Assembly: GCF_027853245.1 (NCBI RefSeq)
Contig: NZ_JAPTZM010000006.1
Length of the DNA stretch: 64,000 nucleotides
Reading direction: 5' to 3' (one strand)
Source of the DNA: Atlantibacter subterraneus
Lineage (GTDB): Bacteria; Pseudomonadota; Gammaproteobacteria; Enterobacterales; Enterobacteriaceae
The notes beneath the pieces are model-generated. The model saw nothing but the letters and a program-made list of their open reading frames with translations, made no database searches and had not been told where the DNA came from. The translations under genes and the position numbers were made by a program. Shown here piece by piece: positions 34,454-42,613 of this stretch (position 1 is the first letter of the stretch; each line of letters begins with the position of its first letter).

Positions 34454-35736
34454 GGCGCGACTCCTTTGCGGGTGGCAAACCCGGCGCGACTGGTGCGTAC
34501 CAGTCCCCGGGGCCGCCAGATCATCATCACCACCATTAACACGCCAAACAGCAGCACGCGATATTCGGCAAAGCTTCTCAGCAATTCCGGCGCAACCGTC
34601 AGCACAAACGCGGCCAGCACTACGCCGAGCGTCGAACCCATGCCGCCCAGCACCACAATGGCGAGGATCAATGCCGATTCGAAGAAGGTAAATGACGTTG
34701 GATTGACAAATCCCTGATACGTGGCGAAGAACACCCCGGCGATCCCGGCGGTTGAAGCGCCGAGCATAAACGCGGAAAGCTTCACCAGCACGTGGTTGAG
34801 CCCCAGCGAGCGGCAGGCGATTTCATCTTCACGTAGCGCCTCCCAGGCCCGACCTATCGGCATCCGCGTCAGGCGATGCTTGATAAAAAGCACCAGCAGC
34901 ACCACCAGAACCAGCACCGCGTAGATAAAAATAAATTTCAGATTAGGGTTATAAGAAATAGCGAAAAACTCATGGAACGGAACGCCGCCGTCTTTGGCCC
35001 GCCGGGAAAACTCCAGCCCGAACAGCGTCGGCGCGGGGACGGAAATCCCGTTTGGCCCGCCGGTAAAGCTCAGCCAGTTGTTGAGCACCAGCCGGATGAT
35101 CTCCCCAAACCCGAGGGTAACAATCGCCAGGTAATCCCCGTGCATCCGCAATACCGGAAAGCCGAGCAGCGCCCCGGCCAGCGCGGCGAGCAGCGCGCCT
35201 AACGGCAGCATCACCCAAAACCCCAGCCCCAGATACTGATAGCCCAACGCCAGCCCGTAAGCGCCGATGGCGTAAAACGCCACGTAGCCCAGATCGAGTA
35301 GCCCGGCCAGGCCCACCACGATATTCAGCCCTAACCCGAGCAGCACGTAAATCAGCCCGAGGATCGCCACGGTAAGCAGGTACTTGGTGGCGACAAACGG
35401 AAACAGCAGCGCCAGCACCATCAACAGCGGGATCGCCCAGCGCAGCGGCGATTTATAATCCACCGGGCGCACATAGACGCCGTCGTCCGCGCTTTCAAAC
35501 TGGCGGGCAAACCGCCGCCCGCGCGACGTTTGCAGCGCCAGGCTCAGGACGAAGCGCCCCGCCATCACCGCTGCTACCAGTAACGCCACGCGGTCCGGCG
35601 ACAGCGTATAGCTGTAGCCGCGCAGCACCACCCCGACGATCGGCCCAAACACCACTAGTGCGCATAGCCCTGCCAGTACGGTATCCAGCAGGCATTTTTT
35701 AATATCGATTCCTGGCTTCAGTGCCGCATCTGTCAT
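34450..35736 (-). CDS. livM: Branched-chain amino-acid ABC transporter permease LivM
   Basis: LivM-type permease (428 residues). An extended N-terminus of some 100 residues with extra membrane segments precedes the core BPD_transp_2 domain (about 115-410; LGLNIVVGLAGLLDLGYVAF and the EAA-like loop MPIGRAWEALREDEIACRSL). The latter is the cytoplasmic contact to the ATPases. Overlaps livG by 4 bp and follows livH by 10 bp. Confidence 0.94.
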   Translation of the reverse strand: MTDAALKPGIDIKKCLLDTVLAGLCALVVFGPIVGVVLRGYSYTLSPDRVALLVAAVMAGRFVLSLALQTSRGRRFARQFESADDGVYVRPVDYKSPLRWAIPLLMVLALLFPFVATKYLLTVAILGLIYVLLGLGLNIVVGLAGLLDLGYVAFYAIGAYGLALGYQYLGLGFWVMLPLGALLAALAGALLGFPVLRMHGDYLAIVTLGFGEIIRLVLNNWLSFTGGPNGISVPAPTLFGLEFSRRAKDGGVPFHEFFAISYNPNLKFIFIYAVLVLVVLLVLFIKHRLTRMPIGRAWEALREDEIACRSLGLNHVLVKLSAFMLGASTAGIAGVFFATYQGFVNPTSFTFFESALILAIVVLGGMGSTLGVVLAAFVLTVAPELLRSFAEYRVLLFGVLMVVMMIWRPRGLVRTSRAGFATRKGVAP

Positions 35737-35746
35737 CGTTTACCCC

Positions 35747-36661
35747 TTAAACCTTCGCGACCACGGGACGGCCCAGCAAACCTTGCGGGCGAAAAATCAG
35801 GATCACCACCAGCAGTGAAAACGAAAACACGTCTTTATAATCGGAGTTCACCAGCCCGGCGAACTGCGCTTCGGCAACGCCTAACAGCAGGCCGCCAAGC
35901 ATCGCGCCGGGCAGCGAGCCAATGCCGCCCAACACCGCCGCGGTAAAGGCTTTAATGCCGATGATGAAACCGGCATAAAAATCGAAGGTTCCGTAGTTCA
36001 TGGTGACCAGCACTCCCGCCAGACCAGCCATTGACGCGCCGATGACAAATACCAGCGAGATCACCCGGTTGGTGTTGATGCCAAGTATCGAGGCCATGCG
36101 CCGGTCCTGCTGAGTGGCGCGGCAAATGCGCCCCAGCCGGGTAAACTGGATAATCCATGTCAGAACCCCCATCCCCACCACGGCGGCCACCAGGATAAAG
36201 ACTTTGGTCAGGGTAATTTGCACCACGCCGTCGTCCACGTGAAAGCGCAGCACCCCGGTCAGCAGCGTGGGAATACCCTGCTGATTCGGCCCCTGGCTTA
36301 GCTGAACGTAGTTTTGCAGGATCAACGACATGCCGATGGCGGAGATCAATGGTGCCAGCCGGGTGGAGTTGCGCAGCGGCCGGTAGGCGATGCGCTCAAT
36401 CGCCCAGCCGTACACGGCGGTCACGGCGACGGTGAAAATCAGCGTGCCGAAGATCAGCAGCGGGAAGGAGTGAATGCCGAAGCTGGCCAGCAGCGCCAAC
36501 CCGATGGCGCAGAGATACGCCGAGATCATATAGACTTCGCCGTGAGCGAAATTGATCATCCCGATAATGCCGTAAACCATGGTGTAGCCGATGGCGATCA
36601 AACCGTAGACAGCGCCTAACGTCAGCCCGTTGATCAGCTGTTGGAGAAAAAAAGCATCCAT
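35747..36661 (-). CDS. livH: Branched-chain amino-acid ABC transporter permease LivH
   Basis: LivH-type permease (304 residues) with about eight membrane segments. GAVYGLIAIGYTMVYGIIGM at the start and the ATPase-contact loop FTRLGRICRATQQDRRMASI (about 175-194) are family hallmarks. It forms the channel with LivM. It follows the binding-protein gene by 95 bp. Confidence 0.95.
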   Translation of the reverse strand: MDAFFLQQLINGLTLGAVYGLIAIGYTMVYGIIGMINFAHGEVYMISAYLCAIGLALLASFGIHSFPLLIFGTLIFTVAVTAVYGWAIERIAYRPLRNSTRLAPLISAIGMSLILQNYVQLSQGPNQQGIPTLLTGVLRFHVDDGVVQITLTKVFILVAAVVGMGVLTWIIQFTRLGRICRATQQDRRMASILGINTNRVISLVFVIGASMAGLAGVLVTMNYGTFDFYAGFIIGIKAFTAAVLGGIGSLPGAMLGGLLLGVAEAQFAGLVNSDYKDVFSFSLLVVILIFRPQGLLGRPVVAKV

Positions 36662-36756
36662 ATCAACACTCTCGCCAGTGAGAAAGCTGCCCGATAGCCG
36701 GGCAGCATTCAGTGTCGCGGCGTTTTACCTGGCGGCAAAACGGACGGGGCGGCAAA

Positions 36757-37872
36757 TTACAGCTGTTTGTATTTGCCTTTGTCATCCCACTGATAAACCA
36801 CGTAATCCGAGACTTTCAGGTCGCCCTTGCCGTCCCAGGATTTGGGGCCCATCACCGTATCCACAGTATTGGACTTCAACCATTCACTGGCTTTTTCGTT
36901 GTCTTTCCCCGCGCCGTTATAGGCGGCGGCAATCGCCTGGATCGAGGCGTAGGCGTAAAGGGTGTAGCCTTCCGGCTCAAAACCGCTGGCGCGGAATTTT
37001 TCGATTACCGTTTTACCCGCCGGGATGGTGCGCGGATCGTTGCCGAAGGTCATCAGCACGCCGTTGGTAAACTGCGGGCCGCCCGCTGCGGTCACCATCT
37101 CTTCGGTCACTACGCAGTCACCGGAGAAGAATTTCGCCTGTACGCCCTGCTCGCGCATCTGGCGCACCAGCGGGCCTGCTTCCGGATGGCAGCCGCCGAA
37201 GTAAACCACGTCGGGTTTCAACGAACCGATTTTGGTTACCAGCGCGTTAAAGTCTTTTTCCCCGCGCGACAGGCCTTCGTACAGCACCTCTTTGGTGCCG
37301 CGTTTTTCCAGCGCCGCTTTGGTGGCGTCGGCAAGGCCCTGTCCATAAGTATCTTTATCGTGAATGATGGCGATTTTCTTCGCTTTCAGCGTGTCGAGCA
37401 TGTAGTTGGCTGCCACGACGCCCTGCTGGTCATCGCGCCCGCACATGCGGAACATGCCCTTCATACCGCGCTCGGTTACCTGGGGATTAGTGGAGCCCGG
37501 CGTGATGGTCAACACGCCCGCCTCGTCATACACCTCAGACGCAGGCATGGTAGAAGAAGAACAGAAATGCCCGACCACCGCCGAGACTTTGGATTCATCC
37601 ACCATGCGGTTGGCTACCGCCACCGCCTGCTTGGGCTCACAGGCGTCGTCTCCCTGCACCAGCACGATTTTCTCGCCTTTAATACCGCCCGCAGCGTTAA
37701 TATCCTCCGCCGCCTGGGTTGCGCCCTTCCAGTATTGCGCGCCGTAGGTGGCGTTCGGGCCGGTGAAAGGCCCCGCCACGCCGATTTTGATATCCGCCTG
37801 GGCATAAAATGCCGTGTTTAAACAACCGACAATGGCGATATGCAGCGGTAATTGTTTTAGTTTCAAAGACAT
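36757..37872 (-). CDS. livJ: Periplasmic branched-chain amino-acid binding protein (LivJ/LivK-like)
   Basis: Start placed at 37872 (MSLKLKQLPLHIAIVGCLNT) behind AGGAA, giving 371 residues with a signal peptide cut near FYAQA; the ORF's upstream extension has no ribosome site. The mature start DIKIGVAGPFTGPNATYGAQ and VQGDDACEPKQAV are typical of type I periplasmic binding proteins for Leu/Ile/Val. It heads the operon livJHMGF. J versus K cannot be decided by eye, so the symbol is provisional. Confidence 0.88.
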   Translation of the reverse strand: MSLKLKQLPLHIAIVGCLNTAFYAQADIKIGVAGPFTGPNATYGAQYWKGATQAAEDINAAGGIKGEKIVLVQGDDACEPKQAVAVANRMVDESKVSAVVGHFCSSSTMPASEVYDEAGVLTITPGSTNPQVTERGMKGMFRMCGRDDQQGVVAANYMLDTLKAKKIAIIHDKDTYGQGLADATKAALEKRGTKEVLYEGLSRGEKDFNALVTKIGSLKPDVVYFGGCHPEAGPLVRQMREQGVQAKFFSGDCVVTEEMVTAAGGPQFTNGVLMTFGNDPRTIPAGKTVIEKFRASGFEPEGYTLYAYASIQAIAAAYNGAGKDNEKASEWLKSNTVDTVMGPKSWDGKGDLKVSDYVVYQWDDKGKYKQL

Positions 37873-38268
37873 TCGGATATTCCTCGCACTGTTCAGACAC
37901 GGCGCCAACGCTGGCGCGGGAAAAATCACGGGCTTCGTCAATACACTGGCTTTCGAGCGGGCCTGTTTATTAACAATCAAAGGGATGAGTTTGCCGTCAC
38001 GTGGCTGGCTGGGATGCGCGGTTTCCGGACCGTCCAGAATCTTAAACATAGCCGCGCGCCCGTCAGGCTGCGCACCCCGCAAGTATAAATTTGCGGCGAA
38101 GATCACCTGTCCGGTGCGGATTGTTGAACATTAACAGTCGGTTCAGGGTGGCAATCATTCAGATGGATGAGTTTTACAGGAGTTGCTATTCAACACACGA
38201 CTGTATTACTCCTGTGACATACTATCGGTAATGTTGCACCCGACAGCTTGCCGGGATAAGGAGAGAAG
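37873..38268. other. Divergent liv-amn intergenic region
   Basis: These 396 bp contain the promoters of the liv operon (minus) and amn (plus). An in-frame extension of the binding-protein ORF across 37873-38106 has no ribosome site and is not taken as coding. A Pho-box-like repeat lies at 38201-38218, partly inside an inverted repeat ACAGGAGT (38176-38183)/ACTCCTGT (38208-38215). Confidence 0.6.
38201..38218 (+). promoter_or_regulatory. Candidate Pho box upstream of amn
   Basis: CTGTATT-ACTC-CTGTGAC fits the Pho box layout of two 7-bp CTGTNAN repeats separated by 4 bp. It lies 50 bp before the amn start, and a possible -10 (TAATGT) lies about 11 bp downstream. E. coli amn is reported to be PhoB-activated. 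Confidence 0.5.
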
Positions 38269-39723
38269 ATGAACCAAGCCGTAGTAAGCCTGACGCCAGA
38301 ACAGGCGCTGGATCAACTGGAAGCCCTTTACGACCAGGCGGTGAACGCCCTGCGTGACGCCATCAGCCTGTATATTTCAGAAGGAAAACTACCGGATACC
38401 ACTCGCCGCGCCAGCGGGCTGTTTGTTTATCCGCAACTGCAGGTGAGCTGGGACGGCACTGCGGTTAATCCGAAAAAGACCCGCGCTTATGCCCGGTTTA
38501 CCCATCCTGGCTGTTACACCACCACCATTACCCGCCCGGCGCTGTTCCGCGCCTATCTGGCGGAACAGCTGGAGCTGCTGTATCACGATTACGGTGCGAT
38601 CATCGAAGTGGCACCGTCACCTCATGAGATCCCGTACCCGTATGTGATCGACGGCTCAGCGCTGACGCTGGACCGCTCCATGAGTGCCGGTCTGGCGCGC
38701 CATTTCCCTACCACCGAACTGGCGCAGATCGGCGACGAAACCGCCGATGGGATTTTCCACCCTACCGAGTTTTACCCGCTATCGCATTTTGACGCGCGTC
38801 GGGTCGATTTCTCGCTGGCGCGGCTGCGCCACTACACCGGTACGCCGGTGGAGCATTTCCAGCCGTTTGTGCTGTTTACTAACTACACCCGCTACGTGGA
38901 CGAGTTTGTGCGCTGGGGATGCAGCCAGATCCTCGACCCGGATAGCCCGTATATCGCGCTCTCCTGCGCGGGTGGCATCTGGATCACCGCCGATACCGAA
39001 GCGCCTGAAGAGGCGATTTCCGATCTGGCCTGGAAAAAACACCAGATGCCCGCCTGGCATTTGATCACCCAGGACGGTCAGGGGATCACTCTGGTGAATA
39101 TCGGCGTCGGGCCGTCTAACGCTAAAACCATCTGCGACCATCTGGCGGTGCTGCGCCCGGATGTGTGGATGATGATTGGCCACTGCGGCGGGCTGCGCGA
39201 AAGCCAGGCGATTGGTGATTATGTGCTGGCGCACGCCTATCTGCGCGATGACCACGTACTGGACGCGGTGCTACCGCCTGATATCCCGATCCCGAGCATT
39301 GCTGAAGTGCAACGCGCGCTGTACGACGCTACCAAACAGGTGAGCGGTATGCCGGGGGAAGAAGTTAAACAGCGGCTGCGTACTGGCACGGTCGTCACCA
39401 CCGACGACCGCAACTGGGAGCTGCGCTACAGCGCCTCGGCGCTGCGCTTTAACTTAAGCCGCGCCGTGGCGATTGATATGGAAAGCGCCACCATCGCCGC
39501 CCAGGGCTATCGCTTCCGGGTGCCCTACGGCACGCTGCTGTGCGTGTCGGATAAACCGCTGCATGGCGAAATCAAACTCCCCGGCCAGGCAAACCGGTTT
39601 TACGAAGGGGCGATTTCCGAGCATTTGCAGATTGGCATTCGGGCAATAGATTTGCTGCGCGCCGAAGGCGACCGCCTCCATTCCCGTAAACTGCGCACCT
39701 TTAACGAACCGCCGTTCCGCTAA
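38269..39723 (+). CDS. amn: AMP nucleosidase Amn
   Basis: Amn (484 residues, identical in length to E. coli) hydrolyses AMP to adenine and ribose 5-phosphate and helps balance the adenylate pool. The C-terminal nucleoside-phosphorylase-like domain (about 270-470) carries NIGVGPSNAKTICDHLAVL, MIGHCGGLR and VAIDMESATIAAQG with the catalytic acidic residues. The N-terminal domain (about 10-200) is the regulatory AMNp_N domain. GGAGAG ribosome site. It is next to a tRNA-Asn as in K-12, but liv genes replace shiA upstream. Confidence 0.97.
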   Translation: MNQAVVSLTPEQALDQLEALYDQAVNALRDAISLYISEGKLPDTTRRASGLFVYPQLQVSWDGTAVNPKKTRAYARFTHPGCYTTTITRPALFRAYLAEQLELLYHDYGAIIEVAPSPHEIPYPYVIDGSALTLDRSMSAGLARHFPTTELAQIGDETADGIFHPTEFYPLSHFDARRVDFSLARLRHYTGTPVEHFQPFVLFTNYTRYVDEFVRWGCSQILDPDSPYIALSCAGGIWITADTEAPEEAISDLAWKKHQMPAWHLITQDGQGITLVNIGVGPSNAKTICDHLAVLRPDVWMMIGHCGGLRESQAIGDYVLAHAYLRDDHVLDAVLPPDIPIPSIAEVQRALYDATKQVSGMPGEEVKQRLRTGTVVTTDDRNWELRYSASALRFNLSRAVAIDMESATIAAQGYRFRVPYGTLLCVSDKPLHGEIKLPGQANRFYEGAISEHLQIGIRAIDLLRAEGDRLHSRKLRTFNEPPFR

Positions 39724-39862
39724 CCTTGCAGCGTTGTCCGGGTGGGCCTTTCCACCCGGATTTTCGACAAGTTGTGGAATTAATCAGCAAACAAACTCAA
39801 AATCAAAAACAGGCTTTGACAAGCCTTCGGTGGGTCGATACTATGCGCCCCGTTCACACGAT

Positions 39863-39938
39863 TCCTCTGTAGTTCAGTCGGTAGAACGGCGGACTGTTAA
39901 TCCGTATGTCACTGGTTCGAGTCCAGTCAGAGGAGCCA
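39863..39938 (+). tRNA. tRNA-Asn (GTT), copy 3
   Basis: Identical to the other copies. Promoter TTGACA (39816-39821), 17 bp, TACTAT (39839-39844), with the discriminator GCGCCCC. Its upstream sequence AAAACAGGCTTTGACAA is shared with copy 2, extending the homology between these two copies beyond the tRNA. Followed by its own terminator. Confidence 0.97.
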
Positions 39939-39945
39939 AATTTAG

Positions 39946-39977
39946 AAAAAGCAGATATCGAAAGGTATCTGCTTTTT
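39946..39977 (+). terminator. Terminator of tRNA-Asn copy 3
   Basis: AAAAAGCAGATATC GAAAG GTATCTGCTTTTTT: a near-perfect hairpin with T-run, 7 bp after the tRNA. Confidence 0.88.
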
Positions 39978-40026
39978 TGCTTTTATCGCTTTATCCCTTT
40001 CCCCGTTTCGCTACCTCCCAGCAGCC

Positions 40027-40359
40027 TTAGTTCAGAATAGCTTCCAGCCTGGCCAGCACTTCATTCACTATCGCCTCGGGGATACGTTCCAGACGTTTGC
40101 CGCTCCTGGCTACCATATCAATGGTTCTGGGTTGGTCACAGCGAATGACGCCCGTTGTTTTTGTGCCGGCCCCGTCCAGTGAGACGGTAAAACCCGCAGC
40201 ACGGGCAAAGTGTCCGCCACTGGTAACGGGAACAACAACGGGCAGACGGGTAAAGGTATTAAACGATGCCTTCGATACGATAAGCACCGGACGCTTTCCG
40301 CTTTGTTCATGGCCCGCAGTGGGATCAAGTGAAACGAGCCAGATTTCGCCTCTGTCCAT
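40027..40359 (-). CDS. MazF/PemK-family mRNA interferase toxin
   Basis: A 110-residue toxin of the MazF/PemK/ChpB fold. RGEIWLVSLDPTAGHEQSGK at the start holds the conserved Arg-Gly and HEQ(S)GKRP segment of the active site; VVVPVTSG and TTGVIRCDQPRTID follow. It cleaves mRNA when the antitoxin is lost. The gene starts directly after the antitoxin stop (40360), so the pair is co-translated. Closest in layout to chpSB/pemIK. Confidence 0.92.
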   Translation of the reverse strand: MDRGEIWLVSLDPTAGHEQSGKRPVLIVSKASFNTFTRLPVVVPVTSGGHFARAAGFTVSLDGAGTKTTGVIRCDQPRTIDMVARSGKRLERIPEAIVNEVLARLEAILN

Positions 40360-40617
40360 TTACAGGATCTCCTTACCCACCGGCGGTGCATCAATCCATT
40401 CTCGATCCTCTTTGCTCAGTTCAGCGTTGGGATCGCACTGCGCCAACAATTCCTCAAGTGAATAACGGGGCCGTTTCTGGGCCTCAATAATCAGGCAGCC
40501 CTTATCAATAGTCATACCGACTTCACTGTCCGTCGTTAGACCCAGCGTTTTAAGCACAGCGGGAGGCACCGTAAGCATCACAGATCCTCCGACCTTTTTT
40601 AGGCGAGTGGTATACAT
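40360..40617 (-). CDS. PemI/ChpS/MazE-type antitoxin
   Basis: An 85-residue antitoxin starting at MYTTRLKKVGGSVMLTVPPA behind GGAGG; the longer ORF from 40716 lacks a ribosome site. The N-terminal AbrB/MazE swapped-hairpin domain (KKVGGSVMLTVPPAVL) binds DNA. The C-terminal acidic tail (SLEELLAQCDPNAELSKEDREW) wraps the toxin. It is expected to repress its own promoter, and a perfect palindrome lies at that promoter. Confidence 0.92.
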   Translation of the reverse strand: MYTTRLKKVGGSVMLTVPPAVLKTLGLTTDSEVGMTIDKGCLIIEAQKRPRYSLEELLAQCDPNAELSKEDREWIDAPPVGKEIL

Positions 40618-40632
40618 ATTAAACCTCCGAAA

Positions 40633-40650
40633 GTTATATTTTAATATAAC
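40633..40650 (-). promoter_or_regulatory. Palindromic operator at the toxin-antitoxin promoter
   Basis: GTTATATT-TT-AATATAAC is a perfect 8-bp inverted repeat, 15 bp upstream of the antitoxin start. On the minus strand it contains TATATT/TATAAC sequences that can serve as the -10 element. AbrB-type antitoxins autoregulate through such sites. Confidence 0.65.
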
Positions 40651-40771
40651 ATCGAAAGCGGGGAGCGCACAATTTGTCATCAATTCCATTGAGATTTCCT
40701 TAACGCAACCAGGCATGAAGTCTCATAGTAAGGAGCTGATTTGACTGTTGAAATAATTATGATGAATCAAA

Positions 40772-40813
40772 TAAATAAAATGCGGCGCAGCTTCCGTAAT
40801 CGCTTTGCGCCGC
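40772..40813 (-). terminator. Terminator after the DUF1453 gene
   Basis: Minus-strand GCGGCGCA and TGCGCCGC form a perfect 8-bp stem with a 16-nt loop, followed by TTTTATTTATTT. It lies 18 bp after the stop of the gene at 40831. Confidence 0.7.
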
Positions 40814-40830
40814 CAGGCATAAAAGGAAAA

Positions 40831-41307
40831 TTACTGAACGGACGGCATACTTATCGCCACGACTTTCTGAGCCCGCAACCACACAATTTGCGCCTGAACC
40901 GCTACCATAATGGCGATCAGCACGAGAATTTCCCCAAAGCCGTTATGTGGTTGTGGATGGTTAAAGTACAGCCAGATGCCGAGCATGAATTTAAACGCCA
41001 CCAGCCCAACGAACAAACCAATCGTCAACGCATTCCCCTGGCTGAAGACTTTACCGTCCTCAACGCTCAGGCGAGTCAGATTGCCGCGCATCACGCCTAC
41101 CAACGCGCTGGCACCGACGCTTAGCACCACGGTTGCCCAGGCGATGGCGTCGGTCGGCAGGTAAAAGCCCCCCACGACCAGGCCGACTATCCCGTAAATT
41201 TTCGCCATTTTGAAACGACCTTTACCGTTCACTTCCGTGCGGATGGTTTGTTTGTAAACTGACCAGCAGGTCAGAGCTATCAGCATCAGGATTTGAGTTG
41301 CGGTCAT
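40831..41307 (-). CDS. Inner-membrane protein, DUF1453-like
   Basis: A 158-residue protein with four to five hydrophobic segments (start about 5-17; then IYGIVGLVVGGFYLP; AIAWATVVLSVGASALVGVM; LTIGLFVGLVAFKFMLGIWL; ILVLIAIMVAVQAQIVWL). RxxxR-rich loops suggest a cytoplasmic face. The layout resembles DUF1453/CcdC-like membrane proteins; the function is not known. Stands alone between the toxin-antitoxin pair and ldtA, with its own terminator. Confidence 0.8.
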   Translation of the reverse strand: MTATQILMLIALTCWSVYKQTIRTEVNGKGRFKMAKIYGIVGLVVGGFYLPTDAIAWATVVLSVGASALVGVMRGNLTRLSVEDGKVFSQGNALTIGLFVGLVAFKFMLGIWLYFNHPQPHNGFGEILVLIAIMVAVQAQIVWLRAQKVVAISMPSVQ

Positions 41308-41391
41308 TTTTCACCTCAGCGGTTCAGGAGTGCTTGTCGATGGAAAAATCTTACCACTGGAAAGATAAACGCCAAATCAACAAAACGCGCG

Positions 41392-41419
41392 AAAAAAAAC
41401 CAGGCGTTTAAGCCTGGTT
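41392..41419 (-). terminator. Intrinsic terminator after ldtA
   Basis: Minus-strand AACCAGGC TTAAAC GCCTGGTT followed by TTTTTTCG, a perfect 8-bp stem 20 bp after the ldtA stop. Confidence 0.9.
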
Positions 41420-41438
41420 CGGTTGGTAAGAATGAGAG

Positions 41439-42371
41439 TTAAAAAGTTGTCCCGACCGCATGGTTAATCTGCACCGGCATTCCCGAGCGGCGCTCAATGG
41501 CTTCAGACACTACCTGCGCATCCGCATCCGGGCTTTCCACCTCTTTACGCAGCGCCCCGGTTAAGGTGATCGGCACTCGTTTATCCGATTCAAATTCGGT
41601 ACGGTTGCGCGACAGCGGCTCGTGGACTTCCAGCCAGCGGGTGCCGTCCGGTTCAAGGGTGGTTTTTACCGGTTGATCGATCAGCTGCACGCGCGTGCCC
41701 ACCGGGACGTTATCGAACAGCAGTTTGATGTCATCATCGCGCAAACGGATACAGCCCTGGCTCACACGCAGGCCGATACCAAAATTGGCATTGGTGCCGT
41801 GGATGGCGTACAGACGGCCAATATAAATCGCGTACAGCCCCATCGGGTTATCCGGCCCGGCAGGGACAAACGCCGGCAGCGTAATGCCCTCTTTCGCGTA
41901 TTCGCGACGGGTATTGGCAGTCGGCGTCCACGACGGCGCTTCCTGCTTACGCTCGACTTTAGTCACCCAGTTGCGCGGCGTCTCGCGGCCCGCCTGGCCA
42001 ATACCGATCGGCAGAACCACCACGGTTCCGCTGTCTGGCGGGTAGTAATAGAGGCGCATTTCGGCGCTGTTCACCACAATCCCTTTACGCGGCGTATCCG
42101 GCAGGATCACCTGCTGAGGGATAATCAACTGGCTGCCCGGTTTAGGCAAATAGGGATCAACGCCCGGATTAGCTTCCAGCATATTACTCAGCCCAAGGCC
42201 GTACATTGCCGCGAAATGCTCCAGCGGCTCGGTGTTGCCTTCCGGTATCGTGATAGTGATATTGCTGCCCACCAGGCGGCTGCCTTCGGGCGGCAAGGGA
42301 TAGGTTGTCGCCCAGGACGCTTGCAGCGCGGAAACCAGAAGTAAAAATGAAACCAGAATTAAACGAAGCAT
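41439..42371 (-). CDS. ldtA: L,D-transpeptidase LdtA (ErfK)
   Basis: LdtA (310 residues, same as E. coli) attaches Braun lipoprotein to peptidoglycan in the periplasm. Signal peptide about 1-21 (ending ASWA). A short LysM-like region follows (about 38-88). The YkuD catalytic domain (about 95-235) carries HGTNA and SQGCIRL, with the nucleophile Cys in SQGC. In E. coli erfK also neighbours a tRNA-Asn and nac; here it is separated from nac by several genes. Confidence 0.96.
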   Translation of the reverse strand: MLRLILVSFLLLVSALQASWATTYPLPPEGSRLVGSNITITIPEGNTEPLEHFAAMYGLGLSNMLEANPGVDPYLPKPGSQLIIPQQVILPDTPRKGIVVNSAEMRLYYYPPDSGTVVVLPIGIGQAGRETPRNWVTKVERKQEAPSWTPTANTRREYAKEGITLPAFVPAGPDNPMGLYAIYIGRLYAIHGTNANFGIGLRVSQGCIRLRDDDIKLLFDNVPVGTRVQLIDQPVKTTLEPDGTRWLEVHEPLSRNRTEFESDKRVPITLTGALRKEVESPDADAQVVSEAIERRSGMPVQINHAVGTTF

Positions 42372-42523
42372 AGCGTTCCTTATTGAGTCAGAACTTTAAG
42401 CATAGATTGTCAAAACATGACCGAATGTTACAGAAGTATGATCTTATAGCCACCTTCATGTGAAACGCCCATTCTCTTAAGTCCTAAAAGTTATCCTGAA
42501 TGCTTTTTAACATCAACTTAGGT

Positions 42524-42542
42524 GATAACAATTATCATTTGC
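42524..42542 (+). promoter_or_regulatory. Candidate Fur box of sitABCD
   Basis: GATAACAATTATCATTTGC matches 14 of 19 positions of the Fur consensus (GATAATGATAATCATTATC) and overlaps the -35 element TTGCCC (42539-42544). The -10 TATGTT is at 42562-42567, spacer 17 bp. Confidence 0.75.
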
Positions 42543-42547
42543 CCTCT

Positions 42548-42586
42548 TGTATAGCTTAGGCTATGTTTTATAGCAGGTGCTATAAA
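42548..42586 (+). promoter_or_regulatory. Two tandem MntR-type inverted repeats at the sit promoter
   Basis: ATAGC-TTAG-GCTAT (42551-42564) and ATAGC-AGGT-GCTAT (42570-42583) each have the ATAGC-N4-GCTAT core of MntR sites; the second extends to a perfect TATAGC/GCTATA. The first covers the -10 element, the second the expected start of transcription, so Mn-bound MntR should block the promoter. Salmonella sitABCD is known to respond to both MntR and Fur. Confidence 0.75.
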
Positions 42587-42613
42587 CGATGAAATATCAA
42601 TCAGGAGACAGGC

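Noticed and set aside
37873..38106. N-terminal extension of the LivJ-like protein by 78 residues
   Set aside because: The extension has no signal-peptide character or ribosome site, while MSLKLKQLPLHIAIVG at 37872 has both.
39734..40030. A 98-codon ORF spanning tRNA-Asn copy 3
   Set aside because: It crosses the tRNA and its terminator, so it cannot be a real coding sequence.
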